9,416 bases of DNA from CAZBBB01 sp964490005 (GTDB lineage Bacteria; Planctomycetota; B15-G4), in NCBI GenBank assembly GCA_964490005.1, contig CAZBBB010000116.1, positions 1-9,416 of the forward strand. The letters run 5' to 3'. Shown here one piece after another: positions 6,720-9,416 of this stretch; position 1 is the stretch's first letter; each line of letters starts with the position of its first letter. A program made the translations under genes and the position numbers. The notes beneath the pieces were generated by a model. It was not told the origin of the DNA. It saw only the letters and a list, made by a program, of their open reading frames with translations, and did not search any database.

Positions 6720-7469
6720 ATGAGCGCAGAACACCCCACCCACGGCCGCGACGGCGCCCGTCGCGCGCGCCGCCCGCGCCGCCCCGGCGCCTGGAACTAC
6801 GTGCTCGGCGAGGACTTCCGCGCGCCCGAGAGCTGGCGGCTGTTCCGCATCCTGGGCGAGTTCGTCGAGGCCACCGAGGAACTCGCCGAGGCGCGCCCGT
6901 CGGTCGCGGTCTTCGGCTCGGCGCGCACGGCGCAGCAGGCCCCCGAGTACCTCTCCGCGCTCGCGCTCGGCCGCGCCCTGAGCAACGCGGGCTTCAACGT
7001 CATCACCGGCGGCGGCCCCGGCATCATGGAGGCCGCCAACCGCGGCGCCATGCAGGGGCCGGGCCTCTCCATCGGCCTGAACATCGACCTGCCCGAGGAG
7101 CAGGACCCCAACGCCTACCAGGACATCGTCCTGCGCTTCCGCTACTTCTTCGTGCGCAAGGTGATGTTCGTGAAGTACTCCTGCGCCTTCTGCATCTTCC
7201 CGGGCGGCTTCGGCACCTTCGACGAGCTGTTCGAGGCGATCACGCTCATCCAGACGGGCAAGATCGCGCCCTTCCCGGTGGTGCTCGTCGGGAGCGACTT
7301 CTGGAACCCGGTCGTGGCGCTGCTGCGCGACGTGATGCTGCCGCGCGGGACGATCGGCCCGCGCGACCTCGACCTCGTGACGGTGACCGACGACATCGAC
7401 GAGGCGGTCGCGATCGTGGCGCGGGCCTGGAGCGAGAAGAGCTTCACGCGCAACCAGCGCGCCTCGTGA
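6720..7469 (+). CDS. LOG family nucleotide 5'-monophosphate phosphoribohydrolase (TIGR00730 type)
   Basis: This 249-residue cytoplasmic protein has a Rossmann-like fold of the LOG / lysine-decarboxylase-like family. Members cleave the N-glycosidic bond of nucleoside 5'-monophosphates, including cytokinin ribotides, releasing base and ribose 5-phosphate. SVAVFGSART (61-70) is the first strand and loop. GGGPGIMEAANRGA (97-110) and PGGFGTFDE (161-169) are the two signature motifs; Arg146-Lys147 and Glu169 fit the active-site residues. About 30 basic residues (RRARRPRRPG) precede the core, a longer start than in short LOG proteins and common in the long bacterial subgroup. C155-x-x-C158 directly before the second motif is uncommon. 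The true substrate could be AMP or another nucleotide (pyrimidine/purine nucleotidase, PpnN-like), so cytokinin activation is not implied. The ATG at 6720 gives the family-like N-terminus. Confidence 0.9.
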   Translation: MSAEHPTHGRDGARRARRPRRPGAWNYVLGEDFRAPESWRLFRILGEFVEATEELAEARPSVAVFGSARTAQQAPEYLSALALGRALSNAGFNVITGGGPGIMEAANRGAMQGPGLSIGLNIDLPEEQDPNAYQDIVLRFRYFFVRKVMFVKYSCAFCIFPGGFGTFDELFEAITLIQTGKIAPFPVVLVGSDFWNPVVALLRDVMLPRGTIGPRDLDLVTVTDDIDEAVAIVARAWSEKSFTRNQRAS

Positions 7470-7500
7470 GGGCGCCGCGGCGCGCGGGCGCCGACGCGCG

Positions 7501-7522
7501 CGCACCCGGCCGGCCGGGTGCG
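7501..7522. terminator. 22-bp perfect palindrome in convergent gap, candidate bidirectional terminator
   Basis: The 62-bp gap between the convergent LOG and micro-gene stops contains a perfect palindrome. The arms read CGCACCCGG and CCGGGTGCG around a CCGG centre, giving a 9-bp GC-rich stem and a tetraloop on either strand. No T-run follows on either side, so intrinsic termination would be of the non-canonical GC-hairpin kind. The position between two stops supports a 3'-end role. Confidence 0.42.
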
Positions 7523-7531
7523 GTGGTACGA

Positions 7532-7633
7532 TCAGGTGCGGACGACGTAGGCCTTCTTGTGCCTGCGATTCTTTTGTCCCGCGGGACGCTTGCCGTGATT
7601 GGCCTTCTTGAGCTTGCGGTTGGGCTTGGCCAT
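7532..7633 (-). CDS. Micro-gene for a 33-residue basic protein with bL37-like ANHGKRP motif
   Basis: The product is 33 residues: MAKPNRKLKKANHGKRPAGQ followed by KNRRHKKAYVVRT. It has 13 Lys/Arg, two His and no acidic residue, as expected for a small rRNA-binding protein. The MAK start and the segment ANHGKRP (11-17) closely resemble the mycobacterial/actinobacterial large-subunit protein bL37, a peptide of about 24 residues ending in a similar motif (recalled from ribosome structures). The C-terminal 16 residues extend beyond that peptide. The ATG at 7633-7631 has GGTGA 5 nt upstream, a weak ribosome binding site. It lies between two convergent or divergent neighbours on the other strand and would be missed by a minimum-length filter. 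Alternatives are another small basic ribosome-associated protein or an unrelated nucleic-acid-binding peptide. Confidence 0.66.
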   Translation of the reverse strand: MAKPNRKLKKANHGKRPAGQKNRRHKKAYVVRT

Positions 7634-7699
7634 GGGGGTCACCGTACGGGAAAGAGCCGCCTTGCGGGGCCCGGGAAAGCGGCGCAGCGTAGCAAAGGC
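7634..7699. other. Short divergent region between micro-gene and helical secreted protein gene
   Basis: About 66-76 bp separate the two divergent starts. AAAGG (7694-7698) is the only Shine-Dalgarno-like sequence on the plus strand. CTTTCCCG occurs twice on the minus strand (plus 7649-7656 and 7672-7679). No convincing sigma-70 boxes are seen. Confidence 0.3.
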
Positions 7700-9202
7700 C
7701 TGGCGGGCCGTGAAGCGGCGCGCGCGGCGCTGGCGGGCGCGCTGCTCGCCCTCGCGGCGGGCGGCCTGTGCCGCGCGCAGCAGGTCGAGCCGGCCGCGCC
7801 GGGGCCGGCGGCCGAACGCGCCGCGCCCTCCCCCGCCGACGCGTCGCGCGCCGCGGCCGAGGCCTACTTCCAGAAGGGCAAGGCCGCGCTGGCGCTCGAG
7901 CTCGAGGTGCAGGACTACGAGCGCGCCACGCTCGGTCTGGAAGACCCCGCCACGCTGTCGGGCTGGCGCCTCAAGCGGCGCGAGCGCATCGAGGCCGACC
8001 GCGAGTTCGTCAAGCTCGCCGGCCTGTTCACGCTCAAGCCGCTCGAGTTCCCCACGCCGGCGCAGCTCGCCGGCGCGGGCCTCGGGCGGCGCGCGCTCAC
8101 GCTCGTCGCCAACGTGCAGGCGGCCTACGACGCCAGCCGCCGCGACAAGGTGCTCGAGCAGCTCACGGAGGCCAACCGCTCCTTCCTCCAGAACGCCGAC
8201 TGGGCGCAGCGCGACCGCGCGGTGATCCTGCGCGACGATCTGCTCACGCGCGAGATCGGCTTCACGCGGCTCGCGGCCGAGACGGCCGACCTCGCCGCCG
8301 GCCGCCTCGGCCCGGAGGACGTCGTGCGCCTCGAGCAGCTGCTGGCCGAGATCGCGCCCGTCGCCGCCGTGGCCTCCAAGCCGATGGCGGTGCTCGTGCT
8401 CGAGGACGAGAATCTGCGCACGCAGGTCGTCGCCGACCTGCACGCGCGCCTGGCCCGGCCCGCCCCGGCGCCGACGCTGCCCCCGCCCGCCGTCGAGCTG
8501 CAGCCGCTCGTGACCAAGCTGCAGCTCAAGCTCATGACGCTGCACGGGCTGGCCGAGATCATCGCCGAGCACGGCGACGTGAGCGCCGCCATCGAGGAGC
8601 TGGCGCCGCGCATCGAGGAACTCGAGGCCCGGCGCGAGATGGTCGCGCGCCACGAACTCGTCGCGCAGATGGTCAGCCTCGTGCGGCGCCGCGCGGCGCT
8701 CGAGGAGCAGTGGTACACGATCGTGCCCGACCCCGGGACCTGGGGCGCGCTCGTGCAGGCGCAGGACGACTTCATCGCGCGACAGATCTTCGACCTCGGA
8801 CCCAAGGGCGCGCTGTTCGCCGCGCGCCGCGATGCGGTCGACGAGGTGCGCGCGACGGGCACGCCCGACCCGGCCGCGCAGTGGCGCCTGATCGAGATGC
8901 AGCGCGACCTGCTGCTGGCGCTGGCCGAAGCGCGCCCGCCGGCCGACCCGCTCGAGGGCCTCGCGCCGCCGCCGCTGCTCTCGGTGACGCTCATGCAGCA
9001 GGCGCAGGCCGCCGCGGCGGGCGGCAAAGTCTCGGGCAAGGGCGGCAAGAAGGCGCCGCCGGGCGGTCCGAAGAAGGCCGTGCCGAAGCCCAAGCCCAAG
9101 GGCGGCCTGACGATCTCGCCGGCGCAGCTGCAGCAGGCCGCCAAGCAGGCCCAGCCCTACGTCGACAAGGCCCTGCAGAAGGCGGGCGAGAAGCCGCGCT
9201 GA
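7700..9202 (+). CDS. Secreted helical protein of unknown function with Lys/Pro-rich tail; 5' end unresolved
   Basis: About 500 residues, not recognised. It begins with a signal-peptide-like stretch (ARAALAGALLALAAGGLCRA|QQ), then a Pro/Ala linker. A long, almost all-helical and highly charged body follows, for example LELEVQDYERATLGLEDP, RLEQLLAEIAPVAAVASKP and IEELAPRIEELEARREM, the last being coiled-coil-like. After a loop ending in APPPLLS comes a Lys/Gly/Pro-rich segment (about 9017-9108; GKGGKKAPPGGPKKAVPKPK) and a final short helix. The tail could bind an anionic polymer; that is inference. No in-frame ATG, GTG or TTG exists near the signal peptide; the coordinate given is a CTG. A GTG at 7710, one frame away, would give an ideal signal peptide if 2 bp of a GC run were absent. 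In-frame GTG codons at 7466, 7559 and 7595 run through the opposite-strand micro-gene and encode unlikely sequence. Confidence 0.6.
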   Translation: MAGREAARAALAGALLALAAGGLCRAQQVEPAAPGPAAERAAPSPADASRAAAEAYFQKGKAALALELEVQDYERATLGLEDPATLSGWRLKRRERIEADREFVKLAGLFTLKPLEFPTPAQLAGAGLGRRALTLVANVQAAYDASRRDKVLEQLTEANRSFLQNADWAQRDRAVILRDDLLTREIGFTRLAAETADLAAGRLGPEDVVRLEQLLAEIAPVAAVASKPMAVLVLEDENLRTQVVADLHARLARPAPAPTLPPPAVELQPLVTKLQLKLMTLHGLAEIIAEHGDVSAAIEELAPRIEELEARREMVARHELVAQMVSLVRRRAALEEQWYTIVPDPGTWGALVQAQDDFIARQIFDLGPKGALFAARRDAVDEVRATGTPDPAAQWRLIEMQRDLLLALAEARPPADPLEGLAPPPLLSVTLMQQAQAAAAGGKVSGKGGKKAPPGGPKKAVPKPKPKGGLTISPAQLQQAAKQAQPYVDKALQKAGEKPR

Positions 9203-9220
9203 GCGCGCCTCGCGCGCGCT
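9202..9220. terminator. GC hairpin spanning the convergent stops
   Basis: AGCGCGC (9202-9208) and GCGCGCT (9214-9220) form a 7-bp stem with a 5-nt loop. It overlaps the last base of the upstream stop and most of the opposite-strand stop. The gap between the two genes is only 16 bp. There is no T-run, so termination is only a possibility. Confidence 0.3.
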
Positions 9221-9416
9221 ACGACACGGAGGCCTTGGGCTCCTCGACCGCGTGGTAGGGGTTGTAGGTCTCGGTCGGGATGAACTCGTTCAGGTAGCCC
9301 CAGGCGGAGGCCTCCTTGACGAGATTGCGCGCGATGACCAGCCGCTGGATCTGGTTGGTGCCCTCGTAGATCTGCGTGATCTTCGCGTCGCGCATGTACT
9401 TCTCGATCGGGTAGTC
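9219..9416 (-). CDS. Acyl-CoA dehydrogenase, C-terminal end (5' part outside window)
   Basis: The last 65 residues of a leftward gene are visible, beginning DYPIEKYMRDAKITQIYEGT. The motif YMRDAKITQIYEGTNQIQRL is diagnostic of the C-terminal helical domain of acyl-CoA dehydrogenases, the FAD enzymes that form the alpha,beta double bond of acyl-CoA in beta-oxidation or branched-chain amino acid breakdown. The Glu of YEGT (fragment residue 18) is at the position of the catalytic base in medium- and short-chain enzymes, so this end looks functional. The NQIQRLVIARNL segment contacts the FAD of the neighbouring subunit in the tetramer. A tail of about 30 residues (from KEASAWGYLNEF) follows, longer than in mammalian MCAD. 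The stop is TAG. Chain-length preference cannot be judged from this fragment. Confidence 0.93.
   Translation of the reverse strand, partial: DYPIEKYMRDAKITQIYEGTNQIQRLVIARNLVKEASAWGYLNEFIPTETYNPYHAVEEPKASVS

Noticed and set aside
7466..7699. GTG at 7466, overlapping the LOG stop (GTGA), as start of the helical protein
   Set aside because: It would create a 78-residue N-terminal part running antisense through the micro-gene and place the signal peptide internally.
7768..9258. Overlapping plus-strand frame of 496 codons in the helical protein gene
   Set aside because: Its translation is an Arg/Ala/Gly-rich shadow, while the chosen frame has an amphipathic helical pattern, a signal peptide and ends 16 bp before the next gene.
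1..9416. A defence, CRISPR or mobile-element system
   Set aside because: No nuclease, helicase, toxin-antitoxin, transposase or integrase motif was found apart from the catalytically degraded nuclease fold at the left edge; a CPBP protease and a LOG enzyme alone do not support such a system.

Overview
The window is very GC-rich and densely packed. It holds eight complete genes, two partial genes at the edges, and no intergenic gap longer than about 135 bp. The most likely source is a member of the Planctomycetota or a neighbouring lineage. This is inferred from three things: a large secreted FG-GAP protein, a secreted protein whose C-terminal beta-rich module resembles those common in planctomycete exoproteins, and a small lipoprotein of the LVTVPMRVVGAVVSIVP type. 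No rRNA, tRNA, CRISPR array or mobile element was seen. Species cannot be fixed from this sequence alone.

Left part (1-3064): a truncated leftward gene encodes a NucS-like nuclease-fold protein that appears to have lost its catalytic E-x-K. It diverges from a rightward three-gene cluster: a class V-fold PLP enzyme (628-1776), a CPBP/CAAX-type membrane protease overlapping it by a GTGA junction (1773-2528), and a gamma-carbonic-anhydrase-like hexapeptide protein (2555-3064). A G-quadruplex-type G-run follows the last stop codon directly.

Middle (3198-6617): a secreted 736-residue protein has 14 FG-GAP/Ca-binding units of about 49 residues, which fits two seven-bladed propellers. It converges on a leftward pair, a secreted 320-residue protein and a 76-residue lipoprotein, again joined by a GTGA overlap. 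The convergent gap is a 14-bp GC palindrome.

Right part (6618-9416): a rightward LOG-type nucleotide phosphoribohydrolase gene is divergent from the secreted protein. It converges on a tiny leftward gene for a 33-residue highly basic protein carrying the ANHGKRP motif of the small ribosomal protein bL37. That gene diverges from a rightward gene for a large helical secreted protein of unknown function, whose 5' end looks shifted by a 2-bp GC slippage. The last feature is the C-terminal end of a leftward acyl-CoA dehydrogenase.

The genes do not form one obvious pathway; this is a mosaic of housekeeping and envelope functions. The points most worth following are the bL37-like micro-gene, the (GC)n frameshift in a signal peptide, the pseudo-nuclease, the double-propeller layout, and the GC palindromes in all three convergent gaps.
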